A DNA stretch of 64,000 nucleotides, from contig NZ_CP035382.1 of NCBI RefSeq assembly GCF_006874705.1, positions 930,001 through 994,000 on the forward strand, given 5' to 3'. The stretch comes from Leclercia adecarboxylata (GTDB lineage Bacteria; Pseudomonadota; Gammaproteobacteria; Enterobacterales; Enterobacteriaceae). A program made the position numbers and the translations under genes. Shown here in pieces: positions 49,428 through 58,642 of this stretch; the first letter of the stretch is position 1; every line of letters starts with the position of its first letter. Under the pieces are notes generated by a model that worked only from the letters and a program-made list of their open reading frames with translations, made no database searches and was not told the DNA's origin.

Positions 49428-50465
49428 ATGGCAACAATGCTGGATGTCTCACTGCGCGCGGGCGTGTCGAAAGCCACGGTGTCGCGCGTACTGAACGGCA
49501 CAGGTCAGGTCAAAGAGAGTACCCGTCAGCAGGTCTTTAACGCGATGGAAGAGCTGGGCTACCGCCCCAATTTTCTGGCGCGATCGCTGGCGAACCGGAC
49601 CAGCAACAGCATTGGTCTGGTGGTTTCGACCTTTGACGGTTTTTACTTTGGGCGCCTGCTGCAGCAGGCCTCACGTCAGACCGAAACGCACGGCAAGCAG
49701 CTGATTGTCACCGACGGTCACGATACCCCGGAGCGGGAAGAGGAAGCGGTGCAGATGCTGGCCGATCGCCAGTGCGATGCTATCGTGCTCTACACCCGCT
49801 ACATGAGCGAAAAAGCGATCATGAAGCTCATCAACAGCGTCAAGATGCCGCTGGTGGTGATTAACCGCGACGTCAGCCAGGCCCGGGAGCGCTGCGTGTT
49901 CTTCGAACAGCAGGCAGCCGCCTTCAGCGCCGTGGAGTACCTGATAAGCCAGGGGCACCGGGAGATTGCCTGCATGACGGTACCGATCCACACCCCCACC
50001 GGCAAGGCGCGTCTGACCGGCTATCGCAAGGCGCTGGAAAAGCACGGCATTCCCTGGGATGAGAGCCGGGTGAAGTATGGCGATTCGGGAATGACCCGCG
50101 GATATGAGCTGTGCCAGGAGTTACTGAACGACAAGGTGCCCTTCAGCGCCCTGTTTGCCTGTAATGACGATATGGCGCTGGGGGCCTCGAAGGCACTGCA
50201 CCAGGCCGGGCTGCATATTCCGCAGGATGTGTCGTTATTTGGTTTTGATGACGCGCCCTGCGCCAGGTGGCTGGAGCCCGCGTTATCTACCGTCTATCTG
50301 CCGATCGATAACATGATCACCACCGCCATCGATCAGGCGATCCGGCTGGCGAAAAGCGAGCCGATCGAAGCGATCCCGCCCTTTACCGGCACGCTGGTGT
50401 TACGTGACTCGGTAGCGACGGGACCCTGGTTCGATCAGAACAGTTCGAGGGCGAGCAGTTCCTGA
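49428..50465 (+). CDS. LacI-family transcriptional regulator, AscG-like
   Basis: 345 residues from ATG at 49428, with AGGAAGAG just upstream; the long N-terminal extension back to 49233 is rejected. DNA-binding domain ATMLDVSLRAGVSKATVSRVLNGTGQV with the hinge YRPNFLARSLANRTSNSIGLVVS. The sugar-binding core ends ISLFGFDDAP-type (VSLFGFDDAPCARWLEPALSTV). Closest in character to AscG, repressor of the arbutin-salicin-cellobiose genes. It is divergent from the IIC operon and probably controls it; the 3' end overlaps the convergent lysA by 31 nt. Confidence 0.88.
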   Translation: MATMLDVSLRAGVSKATVSRVLNGTGQVKESTRQQVFNAMEELGYRPNFLARSLANRTSNSIGLVVSTFDGFYFGRLLQQASRQTETHGKQLIVTDGHDTPEREEEAVQMLADRQCDAIVLYTRYMSEKAIMKLINSVKMPLVVINRDVSQARERCVFFEQQAAAFSAVEYLISQGHREIACMTVPIHTPTGKARLTGYRKALEKHGIPWDESRVKYGDSGMTRGYELCQELLNDKVPFSALFACNDDMALGASKALHQAGLHIPQDVSLFGFDDAPCARWLEPALSTVYLPIDNMITTAIDQAIRLAKSEPIEAIPPFTGTLVLRDSVATGPWFDQNSSRASSS

Positions 50466-51697
50466 ATGGTCTGACGACGGCGGATCAGCCGCGCCTCACC
50501 TTTATCAAACAGCACTTCCGGCAGCAGCGGACGGCTGTTGTAGTTTGAGGACATGGACGCGCCGTAGGCACCGGTATCGTGCAGCACCAGGTAATCCCCG
50601 GGCACAACCTGCGGCAGCGCGCGGGTTTCCACTTTCCCGCCCTCCTGCTGGGTGAAGACATCCCCGGATTCGCACAGCGGGCCTGCCACTACCGTCTCTA
50701 CCACTGGCGCCTGGGTTAAATCCCGGCCGTCGGCCGCGAGGGCCGTAATGTGGTGATAGCTGCCGTACATGGATGGACGCATCAGATCGTTAAAGCCCGC
50801 GTCGATCAGCACGAAGTGACGGCTGCCCATCGCCTTCACGCTGCGCACCTGGGACACCAGCACGCCGGATTCCGCCACCAGGAAACGCCCCGGCTCGATC
50901 TCCAGCTTCACCGCATGCCCCAGATGAGCGGCAATTTTGTCGCGCGCGCCGTTCCACAGGCCATAGTAGTGATCGGTATCGATCGCCTCTTCCCCTTCGC
51001 GATAGGGAATAGATAAGCCACCGCCTGCGGAGATCGCCTCCAGATCCTGACCGAATTCGATCACCTGACGCACCATCGCGCCGCACACCTGCTCAAGGTG
51101 ACCGTAGTCCACGCCGGAGCCAATGTGCATATGGATCCCCACCAGCTTCAGGTTATAGCGCTGCAGTACGGTCAGTGCCGCAGGCAGATCGCTGTACCAG
51201 ATGCCGTGTTTGCTGTTTTCGCCGCCGGTGTTGGTCTTCTGGCTGTGGCCGTGACCAAAGCCCGGGTTGACGCGCAGCCAGACGCGATGGCCCGGCGACA
51301 CCTGTCCCAGCTGCTCCAGCATATCCACCGAACCGGCGTTGACCGGGATCTGCAGCTCATGCACACGGGCCAGGGTGGCGCTGTCGATCAGGTCGGCGGT
51401 AAAGACGATGGCGTCGCGGTCGATCTTTGGATCGTAGCCCGCCGCCAGCGCGCGCTCGATTTCACCCAGCGATACGGAGTCAACCTTGACGCCCTGCTCG
51501 CGCATCAGACGCAGAATATGGATGTTGGAGCAGGCTTTCTGGGCAAAACGCACCACGTCGAACTGATGCAGGGCGGCAATTTTGTCGCGGATAATCTGCG
51601 CGTCATAAACCCAGACCGGGCAGCCAAACTCCGCAGGCAGGCGCAGCAAATTGTCGGCGTTCAGATCGGTATCGGTGTTGTTCAGCGGGCGTGGCAT
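50435..51697 (-). CDS. lysA: Diaminopimelate decarboxylase LysA
   Basis: 420 residues, as in E. coli, a fold-type III PLP enzyme making L-lysine from meso-diaminopimelate. The PLP lysine is in VRFAQKACSNIHILRL. Other conserved blocks: GGGLSIPYREGE (phosphate loop), EPGRFLVAESG and the catalytic cysteine in GPLCESGDVF. Divergent from its activator gene lysR. Confidence 0.97.
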   Translation of the reverse strand: MPRPLNNTDTDLNADNLLRLPAEFGCPVWVYDAQIIRDKIAALHQFDVVRFAQKACSNIHILRLMREQGVKVDSVSLGEIERALAAGYDPKIDRDAIVFTADLIDSATLARVHELQIPVNAGSVDMLEQLGQVSPGHRVWLRVNPGFGHGHSQKTNTGGENSKHGIWYSDLPAALTVLQRYNLKLVGIHMHIGSGVDYGHLEQVCGAMVRQVIEFGQDLEAISAGGGLSIPYREGEEAIDTDHYYGLWNGARDKIAAHLGHAVKLEIEPGRFLVAESGVLVSQVRSVKAMGSRHFVLIDAGFNDLMRPSMYGSYHHITALAADGRDLTQAPVVETVVAGPLCESGDVFTQQEGGKVETRALPQVVPGDYLVLHDTGAYGASMSSNYNSRPLLPEVLFDKGEARLIRRRQTIQELLALELF

Positions 51698-51818
51698 GGT
51701 GCTCTCCGGGAAGTCGATTTTTTATGATTACGCCACAGCGCGAAGAGAATAAAAAATATCGTTTTATCGCCAGTCTATGCAAAAATGATATGGATTACGC
51801 GCAACCAGGTCGCCTCCC

Positions 51819-52757
51819 ATGCCCGCTGTAAATTTACGCCATATTGAAATTTTCCACGCGGTGATGACCGCCGGAAACCTGACCGAAGCCGCGCGCCTGC
51901 TGCACACCTCCCAGCCGACGGTGAGCCGCGAGCTGGCTCGCTTCGAGAAGGTGATCGGCCTGACGCTGTTCGAGCGTACCCGCGGGCGGTTGCACCCCAC
52001 GGTGCAGGGGCTGCGGCTGTTCGAGGAGGTGCAGCGCTCCTGGTACGGGCTGGACCGCATCGTCAGCGCCGCCGACAGCCTGCGCGAGTTTCGCCAGGGC
52101 GAGCTGTCCATCGTCTGCCTGCCGGTCTTCTCCCAGTCGTTTTTGCCCGCCCTGCTGCAGCCGTTTCTCGCCCGCTACCCGGACGTGAACCTGACCATCG
52201 TCCCGCAGGAGTCGCCGTTGCTGGAGGAGTGGCTCTCGGCCCAGCGCCACGATCTTGGGCTGACCGAAACCCTCGCCACCCCGGCGGGTACCGCCCGCCA
52301 TGAGCTGCTCTCATTAGATGAGGTGTGCGTCCTGCCTGCCGGACATCGGCTTGCTGAAAAAGCGGTACTGACCCCGGCGGATTTTCAGGGCGAGAACTAC
52401 ATCAGCCTGTCGCGCACCGACAGTTACCGGCAGCTGCTGGACACGCTCTTTGCCGAGCATCTGGTGAAACGACGGATGGTGGTGGAGACCCACAGCGCCG
52501 CCTCGATCTGCGCCATGGTGCGGGCGGGGGTGGGGATTTCGGTGGTGAACCCGCTGACGGCGCTGGACTATGCCGACAGCGGGATTGCGATCCGCCGCTT
52601 CAGTATTCCGGTGCCCTTTACGGTGAGCCTGATCAGGCCGCTGCACCGCCCGGCCTCGGCGCTGGTGGATACCTTTAGCGCCCATCTGCAGCAGGGGCTG
52701 GATACCATTATTGATCCGCTGGAGCGGCTGTTAACCTCGCACGCTACGAAAGCATAA
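51819..52757 (+). CDS. lysR: LysR, activator of lysA
   Basis: 312 residues (311 in E. coli), founding member of the LysR family. The winged helix is [38 protein letters not shown]; the effector domain holds [24 protein letters not shown]. It activates lysA when diaminopimelate is present and lysine is low. The 121-bp divergent region should carry its sites. The 3' end overlaps ygeA by 14 nt. Confidence 0.96.
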   Translation: MPAVNLRHIEIFHAVMTAGNLTEAARLLHTSQPTVSRELARFEKVIGLTLFERTRGRLHPTVQGLRLFEEVQRSWYGLDRIVSAADSLREFRQGELSIVCLPVFSQSFLPALLQPFLARYPDVNLTIVPQESPLLEEWLSAQRHDLGLTETLATPAGTARHELLSLDEVCVLPAGHRLAEKAVLTPADFQGENYISLSRTDSYRQLLDTLFAEHLVKRRMVVETHSAASICAMVRAGVGISVVNPLTALDYADSGIAIRRFSIPVPFTVSLIRPLHRPASALVDTFSAHLQQGLDTIIDPLERLLTSHATKA

Positions 52758-53436
52758 ACGCCACCGCATCGGCGGCGTGGATCGCGGCGGTATCAAACAC
52801 CGGGATCGGGCTTTCATCCGCCGGGATCAGCAGGCCAATCTCGGTGCAGCCGAAGATCACCCCCTGCGCCCCTCGATCGGCGAGCGTCTGGATCACGCTC
52901 AGATAATACTGGCGTGAGTCCTCGCTAAAGGTGCCGAGGCAAAGCTCTTCAAAGATGATCTGATTGATGCGGGCCCGATCTGCCTCGTCCGGGATCAGGC
53001 TTTCGATGCCATACTGCGCCGTCAGCCGCCCGCGGTAGAAATCCTGCTCCATGGTGTAGCGGGTGCCGAGCAGCGCCACGCGGTTCATGCCCGCCGCGGT
53101 GATGGCCCGCCCGGTAGCATCGGCGATATGCAGGAACGGCAGAGAGCAGCGCGCTTCAATCTGCGCGGCGACTTTGTGCATGGTGTTGGTGCACAGCAGA
53201 ATGGCCTCCGCCCCTGCCCCCTGCAATCCCAGCGCTGCCTCAGCGAGGATCTCTCCGGCCTTCTCCCAGTCGCCGCTGGACTGGCAGGCTTCTATCTCAT
53301 GAAAATCGACGCTGTGCAGCAGCAGGCTGGCCGAGTGCAATCCTCCCAGGCGCTGTTTCACCCCCTCGTTAATCAGACGATAATACGGAATGGTGGATTC
53401 CCAGCTCATTCCTCCCAACAGGCCAATCGTTTTCAT
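52744..53436 (-). CDS. ygeA: Amino-acid racemase YgeA
   Basis: 230 residues from ATG at 53436 ([15 protein letters not shown]), as in E. coli YgeA, a cofactor-independent Asp/Glu/hydantoin racemase family enzyme; E. coli YgeA acts broadly on amino acids such as homoserine. The two catalytic cysteines are in [10 protein letters not shown] and [11 protein letters not shown]. An upstream extension of 23 codons is not supported, as the ribosome site AGGAGAG precedes 53436. Confidence 0.95.
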   Translation of the reverse strand: MKTIGLLGGMSWESTIPYYRLINEGVKQRLGGLHSASLLLHSVDFHEIEACQSSGDWEKAGEILAEAALGLQGAGAEAILLCTNTMHKVAAQIEARCSLPFLHIADATGRAITAAGMNRVALLGTRYTMEQDFYRGRLTAQYGIESLIPDEADRARINQIIFEELCLGTFSEDSRQYYLSVIQTLADRGAQGVIFGCTEIGLLIPADESPIPVFDTAAIHAADAVAFMLS

Positions 53437-53536
53437 CGTGCTCTCCTTTCCGGTTTCACCCAGTGAAGCAAACTTGTGATCGAGTTTCCAGTTCTCTGGT
53501 TCCACATTTCCTTTTACCCGGCACTGGGATAAATTA

Positions 53537-53555
53537 AATGAAACGATGTTTCACT
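53537..53555. promoter_or_regulatory. KdgR operator upstream of kdgF
   Basis: AATGAAACGATGTTTCACT, an almost perfect match to the KdgR consensus TGAAAC-N3-GTTTCA, 19 bp before the kdgF start. Its 12-bp core AAACGATGTTTC is repeated at the kduI operator. Confidence 0.9.
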
Positions 53556-53573
53556 ATATAACAGGACATGAGC

Positions 53574-53897
53574 ATGTTTATTTTCCACAAAGAAACTCAA
53601 CTTGAAGATCTGGGTAACGGCGTCTCCCGCCGTATTCTGGCGCACGACGGCAAAATGATGGCGGTAGAGGTCAATTTCGAACAGGGTGCCGTAGGCCCGA
53701 TGCACAACCACCCGCACGAGCAGCTGACCTATGTGTTATCCGGTGAATTCGAATTCACCATCGGTGAAGAGAAGCATGTCGTTACCGCCGGGGATACGCT
53801 GTATAAGCAACCGCACATTATGCACGGCTGCGTTTGCCTGAAGCCGGGCACCCTGCTGGATACCTTTACCCCGGTTCGTGAAGATTTCCTGAAATAA
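53574..53897 (+). CDS. kdgF: KdgF, cupin enzyme of unsaturated uronate linearisation
   Basis: 107 residues from ATG at 53574. AGGA lies 7 bases upstream of this ATG but only 1 base from the ATG at 53568, so the later codon is preferred. Small cupin with metal ligands in VGPMHNHPHEQLTYVLSGEFEF and IMHGCVCLKPGTLLD. KdgF opens the ring of 4,5-unsaturated monouronates released by Ogl-type lyases to give the DKI substrate of KduI. A strong terminator follows. Confidence 0.94.
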   Translation: MFIFHKETQLEDLGNGVSRRILAHDGKMMAVEVNFEQGAVGPMHNHPHEQLTYVLSGEFEFTIGEEKHVVTAGDTLYKQPHIMHGCVCLKPGTLLDTFTPVREDFLK

Positions 53898-53902
53898 TGA
53901 AC

Positions 53903-53932
53903 AGGGCGATGCAACCGCATCGCCCTTTTTTC
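53903..53932 (+). terminator. Intrinsic terminator of kdgF
   Basis: AGGGCGATGC-AACC-GCATCGCCCT followed by a T run. Isolates kdgF from togMNAB. Confidence 0.93.
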
Positions 53933-54152
53933 TGCTTAAGTGCATTTCGCTTTATCTCAGCAAAGTAATCATTCAACAAGTTAACTATATCCTCGCTACC
54001 TTAATTCCCATGTTACATTTTTGCTACAAATATTAGTAGTTTGTCTCTGCCGACGAAAATTCCCAGAATATGTGAGCAAAGTCCTCTGTTTAGCTGGTTT
54101 TTTCTCATCGCCTTTCCGCGCAAGTCGATAAAAATGCCATCCATCTCACCTT

Positions 54153-54170
54153 ATTGAAACGCTGTTTCGA
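54153..54170. promoter_or_regulatory. KdgR operator 1 of togMNAB
   Basis: ATTGAAACGCTGTTTCGA fits TGAAAC-N3-GTTTCA. It overlaps the left half of a possible CRP site TTCGA-CCGCGA-TCACA (54166-54181). Confidence 0.85.
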
Positions 54171-54181
54171 CCGCGATCACA
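54166..54181. promoter_or_regulatory. Candidate CRP site of togMNAB
   Basis: TTCGA-CCGCGA-TCACA has a perfect right half TCACA and a 3 of 5 left half. Pectin-catabolism genes are CRP-activated in Dickeya. Confidence 0.45.
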
Positions 54182-54230
54182 TTTCCACTATTTATTGAAT
54201 GACGTGGATTTAAATCACAATAAAATAAAT

Positions 54231-54266
54231 TAAAACGTCGTTTTACAAATTGAAAACGGTGGTTCA
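54231..54266. promoter_or_regulatory. KdgR operators 2 and 3 of togMNAB
   Basis: TAAAACGTCGTTTTA (54231-54245) is a perfect 15-bp inverted repeat. It is followed by TGAAAACGGTGGTTCA (54251-54266), which is less symmetrical. They lie 80-120 bp upstream of togM. The rest of 53933-54347 is AT-rich leader without a gene. Confidence 0.7.
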
Positions 54267-54347
54267 TAAGTTTTAAAAAATTGAAACAACGGCCAGCAGC
54301 ACCCGTACAGATTCCGTTTTAAACCATTAATTACCAGGTAGGTATGT

Positions 54348-55238
54348 ATGAATGAAAACAAGATGTTGGGGCTGGCGTGGATATCACCCTACATAATTGG
54401 GTTGATACTTTTCACCGCCTTCCCCTTTGTTTCATCTTTCTTCCTCAGTTTTACTGAGTACGATTTGATGAGCCCGCCGGTATTTAACGGCATAGAGAAC
54501 TATCGCTACATGTTTACGGAAGACACCCTCTTCTGGAAATCCATGGGCGTGACCTTTGCCTATGTCTTTTTAACTATCCCACTGAAACTGGCCTTTGCGC
54601 TGGGTATTGCGTTTGTTCTGAACTTTAAACTGCGCGGCATCGGCTTCTTCCGTACCGCTTACTATATTCCATCGATCCTCGGCAGTTCCGTGGCCATTGC
54701 CGTTCTGTGGCGCGCCCTGTTTGCTATTGATGGCCTGCTTAACAGCTTTATTGGCGTGTTTGGTTTTGACGCGGTGAACTGGCTTGGCGAACCTTCTCTG
54801 GCGCTGATGTCCGTGACCCTGCTGCGCGTATGGCAGTTCGGCTCCGCGATGGTGATCTTCCTCGCCGCCCTGCAGAACGTCCCGCAGTCGCAATATGAAG
54901 CGGCGATGATCGACGGCGCGTCCAAGTGGCAGATGTTCATGAAAGTGACCGTGCCGCTGATTACACCGGTGATCTTCTTTAACTTCATCATGCAGACCAC
55001 CCAGGCGTTCCAGGAATTTACCGGTCCGTATGTTATTACCGGCGGTGGACCAACCTACTCCACCTACCTGTTCTCACTGTACATCTACGACACCGCATTC
55101 AAGTACTTTGACATGGGTTACGGCGCGGCACTGGCCTGGGTCCTGTTCCTGGTAGTCGCTGTCTTCGCCGCTATCGCCTTTAAGTCTTCGAAATACTGGG
55201 TGTTCTACTCCGCCGATAAGGGAGGCAAAAATGGCTGA
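54348..55238 (+). CDS. togM: Oligogalacturonide ABC transporter permease TogM
   Basis: 296 residues, six membrane helices, MalF-type permease. The EAA loop EAAMIDGASKWQMFMKVTVPLI contacts the ATPase. The start at 54348 follows AGGTAGG. It overlaps togN by 8 nt. With TogN, TogA and TogB it imports pectin oligomers (unsaturated di- and trigalacturonates) across the inner membrane. Confidence 0.93.
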   Translation: MNENKMLGLAWISPYIIGLILFTAFPFVSSFFLSFTEYDLMSPPVFNGIENYRYMFTEDTLFWKSMGVTFAYVFLTIPLKLAFALGIAFVLNFKLRGIGFFRTAYYIPSILGSSVAIAVLWRALFAIDGLLNSFIGVFGFDAVNWLGEPSLALMSVTLLRVWQFGSAMVIFLAALQNVPQSQYEAAMIDGASKWQMFMKVTVPLITPVIFFNFIMQTTQAFQEFTGPYVITGGGPTYSTYLFSLYIYDTAFKYFDMGYGAALAWVLFLVVAVFAAIAFKSSKYWVFYSADKGGKNG

Positions 55239-56133
55239 TATTCAACAACTCTCCACGGCGAGAAGCATCGCAGAACGTGAAGTGGCGCGGACGCTGCGTC
55301 GTGAAAAAATTAGCGCCAGCATTCGCTATGTGATCCTGCTGTTTGTTGGCCTGCTGATGCTCTACCCGCTGGTGTGGATGTTCTCGGCGTCGTTCAAACC
55401 GAACCACGAGATCTTCACCACCCTGAGCCTGTGGCCGGCACACGCTACCTGGGACGGCTTCATTAACGGCTGGAAAACCGGTACCGAGTACAACTTCGGT
55501 CATTACATGCTGAACACCTTCAAGTATGTGATCCCGAAAGTGATCCTGACCATTATCTCCTCCACCATCGTGGCGTACGGCTTTGCCCGCTTCGAGATCC
55601 CGTGGAAGAAGTTCTGGTTCGCAACGCTGATCACCACCATGTTGCTGCCAAGCACCGTGCTGCTGATCCCTCAGTACCTGATGTTCCGTGAAATGGGCAT
55701 GCTGAACAGCTACATGCCACTGTACCTGCCGCTGGCCTTCGCTACGCAAGGGTTCTTCGTCTTCATGCTGATTCAGTTCCTGCGCGGCGTACCGCGTGAC
55801 ATGGAAGAGGCGGCGCAGATTGACGGTTGTAACTCCATTCAGGTGCTGTGGTACGTGGTGGTACCTATCCTGAAGCCGGCCATCATCTCCGTGGCACTGT
55901 TCCAGTTCATGTGGTCAATGAACGACTTTATCGGGCCGCTGATTTACGTCTACAGCGTGGACAAATACCCGATTGCACTGGCTCTGAAAATGTCCATCGA
56001 CGTCACCGAAGGTGCGCCGTGGAACGAAATTCTGGCAATGGCGAGCATCTCCATTCTGCCATCCATCATTGTCTTCTTCCTGGCACAGCGCTACTTCGTA
56101 CAGGGCGTAACCAGCAGCGGAATTAAAGGTTAA
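55231..56133 (+). CDS. togN: Oligogalacturonide ABC transporter permease TogN
   Basis: 300 residues, MalG-type permease. Its EAA loop is EEAAQIDGCNSIQVLWYVVVPIL. GGAGG precedes the ATG at 55231, inside the togM end. About six membrane segments. It pairs with TogM to form the channel. Confidence 0.93.
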   Translation: MADIQQLSTARSIAEREVARTLRREKISASIRYVILLFVGLLMLYPLVWMFSASFKPNHEIFTTLSLWPAHATWDGFINGWKTGTEYNFGHYMLNTFKYVIPKVILTIISSTIVAYGFARFEIPWKKFWFATLITTMLLPSTVLLIPQYLMFREMGMLNSYMPLYLPLAFATQGFFVFMLIQFLRGVPRDMEEAAQIDGCNSIQVLWYVVVPILKPAIISVALFQFMWSMNDFIGPLIYVYSVDKYPIALALKMSIDVTEGAPWNEILAMASISILPSIIVFFLAQRYFVQGVTSSGIKG

Positions 56134-56145
56134 GAGGGAAATATC

Positions 56146-57273
56146 ATGGCTGAAGTTATTTTCAACAAACTGGAAAAGGTTTACTCCAACGGCTTCAAAG
56201 CGGTACATGCTATCGACCTGAAAATCGCTGAAGGTGAATTCATGGTGATCGTCGGCCCGTCCGGCTGCGCGAAGTCCACCACCCTGCGTATGCTGGCCGG
56301 TCTGGAGACCATCAGCGGCGGCGAAGTGCGCATCGGCGACAAGATCGTCAACAACCTGGCGCCAAAAGAGCGTGGGATTGCGATGGTGTTCCAGAACTAT
56401 GCGCTCTATCCACATATGACCGTGCGTGAAAACCTGGCCTTTGGCCTGAAGCTGAGCAAGCTGCCAAAAGCGCAGATTGAGGCTCAGGTTAACGAAGCGG
56501 CCAAAATCCTCGAGCTGGATGAGCTGCTCGACCGCCTGCCGCGCCAGCTCTCCGGCGGTCAGGCCCAGCGTGTGGCCGTAGGCCGTGCGATTGTGAAAAA
56601 GCCGGACGTGTTCCTGTTCGACGAACCGCTCTCTAACCTCGACGCCAAACTGCGTGCCTCGATGCGTATCCGTATTTCGGATCTGCACAAGCAGCTGAAG
56701 GCCTCCGGCAAACCGGCGACCACCGTCTACGTGACGCACGACCAGACCGAAGCGATGACCATGGGCGACCGCATCTGCGTGATGAAGCTCGGCCATATCA
56801 TGCAGGTGGATACCCCGGACAACCTGTACCACAAACCGAAAAACATGTTCGTGGCCGGCTTTATTGGCTCACCGGAGATGAACATCCGCGCCAGCAAACT
56901 GGTGCAGCAGGACGGCCAACTCTCCCTGACCATCGGCAACCAGACCATGCCGTTAAGTCCGGAGCTGAAAGAGAAAGTCGCCGCGCATGTTGATCAGGAC
57001 ATTTTCTACGGTATCCGCCCTGATTTTGTCTCAATTTCCGATGAGCCCTTCGCCCAGGGCAGCTGCAGCGGCGAAATGGTCCGCGCCGAAAACATGGGAC
57101 ATGAATTCTTCGTTTACCTGAAAGTTGGCGAGTACGAACTGACTGCCCGAATTCCTTCCGATGAAGCTAAGCCGATGATTAACAAAGGCCTTCACCGTAA
57201 GGTGTACTTTAAGTTCGACATGAATAAGTGTCATATCTTTGACGCGAAAACTGAACAGAACATCTCTCTCTAA
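56146..57273 (+). CDS. togA: Oligogalacturonide ABC transporter ATPase TogA
   Basis: 375 residues, MalK/UgpC-type ATPase. Walker A reads GPSGCAKST (Ala where GKST is usual, a tolerated variant), signature LSGGQAQRVAVGRA, Walker B VFLFDEP, then the switch His in VTHDQTEAMTM. The C-terminal regulatory OB domain follows. It energises TogMN and starts 12 bp after togN. Closest functional assignment comes from its tog neighbours. Confidence 0.92.
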   Translation: MAEVIFNKLEKVYSNGFKAVHAIDLKIAEGEFMVIVGPSGCAKSTTLRMLAGLETISGGEVRIGDKIVNNLAPKERGIAMVFQNYALYPHMTVRENLAFGLKLSKLPKAQIEAQVNEAAKILELDELLDRLPRQLSGGQAQRVAVGRAIVKKPDVFLFDEPLSNLDAKLRASMRIRISDLHKQLKASGKPATTVYVTHDQTEAMTMGDRICVMKLGHIMQVDTPDNLYHKPKNMFVAGFIGSPEMNIRASKLVQQDGQLSLTIGNQTMPLSPELKEKVAAHVDQDIFYGIRPDFVSISDEPFAQGSCSGEMVRAENMGHEFFVYLKVGEYELTARIPSDEAKPMINKGLHRKVYFKFDMNKCHIFDAKTEQNISL

Positions 57274-57286
57274 TGGAGTTATAAAA

Positions 57287-58576
57287 ATGAAAAAAGTGCT
57301 TTTAAGCGCCGTTATCTCCGCTACTTTTGGAATGAGTGCCCTACCCACTTTTGCTGCGGACAGCACCGATCTGCGTATGTCCTGGTGGGGCGGCAATGGC
57401 CGTCACCAGGTCACGTTGAAAGCTCTGGAAGAGTTCCACAAACAGAACCCGGATATTAACGTTAAAGCGGAATACACCGGCTGGGATGGTCACCTGTCGC
57501 GTCTGACCACGCAGATTGCGGGCGGCACCGAGCCGGACGTGATGCAGACCAACTGGAACTGGCTGCCGATCTTCTCTAAAAACGGCGACGGCTTCTACGA
57601 CCTGAACAAAATGAAGGACGTTATCGATCTGACGCAGTTCGATCCTAAAGAGCTGCAGTCCACCACGGTGAACGGCAAGCTGAACGGTATTCCGATCTCC
57701 GTTACCGCGCGCGTCTTCTACTTCAACGATGAAGCCTGGAAAAAAGCGGGCGTTGAATACCCGAAAACCTGGGATGAGCTGATGGCGGCGGGTAAAGCCT
57801 TCGAAAGCAAACTGGGCAAACAGTACTATCCGGTGGTGCTGGAGCACCAGGATACGCTGGCGCTGCTGAACTCCTACATGATCCAGAAGTACAACATCCC
57901 GGCGGTCGACGAGCAGGCGAAGAAATTCTCCTACAGCAAAGAGCAGTGGGTTGAGTTCTTCCAGACCTATAAGAAGCTGATCGACAGCCACGTGATGCCG
58001 GACACCAAGTACTACGCGTCCTTCGGTAAGAGCAACATGTATGAGATGAAGCCGTGGATCGAGGGTGAATGGGGCGGGACCTACATGTGGAACTCCACCA
58101 TCAAGAAATACTCCGACAACCTGAAGCCACCAGCGAAGCTGGAGCTGGGCAGCTATCCAATGCTGCCGGGCGCAACGGATGCCGGTCTGTTCTTTAAACC
58201 CGCCCAGATGCTCTCTATCGGGAAATCCACTAAGAACCCGGAAGCCGCAGCGAAAGTCATCAACTTCCTGCTGAACAGCAAAGAAGGCGTTGAAACCCTG
58301 GGCCTGGAGCGTGGCGTACCGTTGAGTAAAGTGGCGGTGAAATACCTGACTGAGGACGGCACCATCAAAGAGAACGATCCGGCGGTTGCGGGTCTGCGCC
58401 TGGCGCAGTCTCTGCCAGCTAAACTCTCCGTATCGCCATACTTTGACGATCCGCAGATCGTGGCCCAGTTCGGCACCTCCCTGCAGTACATCGACTATGG
58501 TCAGAAAACGGTAGAAGAGACTGCTGCTGACTTCCAGCGCCAGGCTGAACGTATCCTGAAACGCGCAATGCGCTAA
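57287..58576 (+). CDS. togB: Oligogalacturonide-binding periplasmic protein TogB
   Basis: 429 residues from ATG at 57287 with GGAGTT upstream. N-terminal signal peptide with cleavage after TFA. The mature protein is a family-1 extracellular solute-binding protein (MSWWGGNGRHQVTLKALEEF, then GWDGHLSRLTTQIAGGTEPDVMQTNWNW). It captures oligogalacturonides for TogMNA and has been linked to chemotaxis in Dickeya. It starts 13 bp after togA. Confidence 0.93.
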   Translation: MKKVLLSAVISATFGMSALPTFAADSTDLRMSWWGGNGRHQVTLKALEEFHKQNPDINVKAEYTGWDGHLSRLTTQIAGGTEPDVMQTNWNWLPIFSKNGDGFYDLNKMKDVIDLTQFDPKELQSTTVNGKLNGIPISVTARVFYFNDEAWKKAGVEYPKTWDELMAAGKAFESKLGKQYYPVVLEHQDTLALLNSYMIQKYNIPAVDEQAKKFSYSKEQWVEFFQTYKKLIDSHVMPDTKYYASFGKSNMYEMKPWIEGEWGGTYMWNSTIKKYSDNLKPPAKLELGSYPMLPGATDAGLFFKPAQMLSIGKSTKNPEAAAKVINFLLNSKEGVETLGLERGVPLSKVAVKYLTEDGTIKENDPAVAGLRLAQSLPAKLSVSPYFDDPQIVAQFGTSLQYIDYGQKTVEETAADFQRQAERILKRAMR

Positions 58577-58592
58577 TTATCTTAGATTATCA

Positions 58593-58626
58593 ATGCCCTA
58601 CCGCTATGCGGTGGGGTATTTTTTTA
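58593..58626 (+). terminator. Intrinsic terminator between togB and ogl
   Basis: ATGCCCTACCGC-TAT-GCGGTGGGGTAT followed by a run of Ts, 16 bases after togB. Expression of ogl must read through it or come from a weak local promoter. Confidence 0.85.
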
Positions 58627-58642
58627 TCTGAAGGAACATACT

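Noticed and set aside
53568..53573. Earlier ATG for kdgF at 53568
   Set aside because: The only ribosome site, AGGA at 53563, is 1 base from this ATG but 7 from the ATG at 53574.
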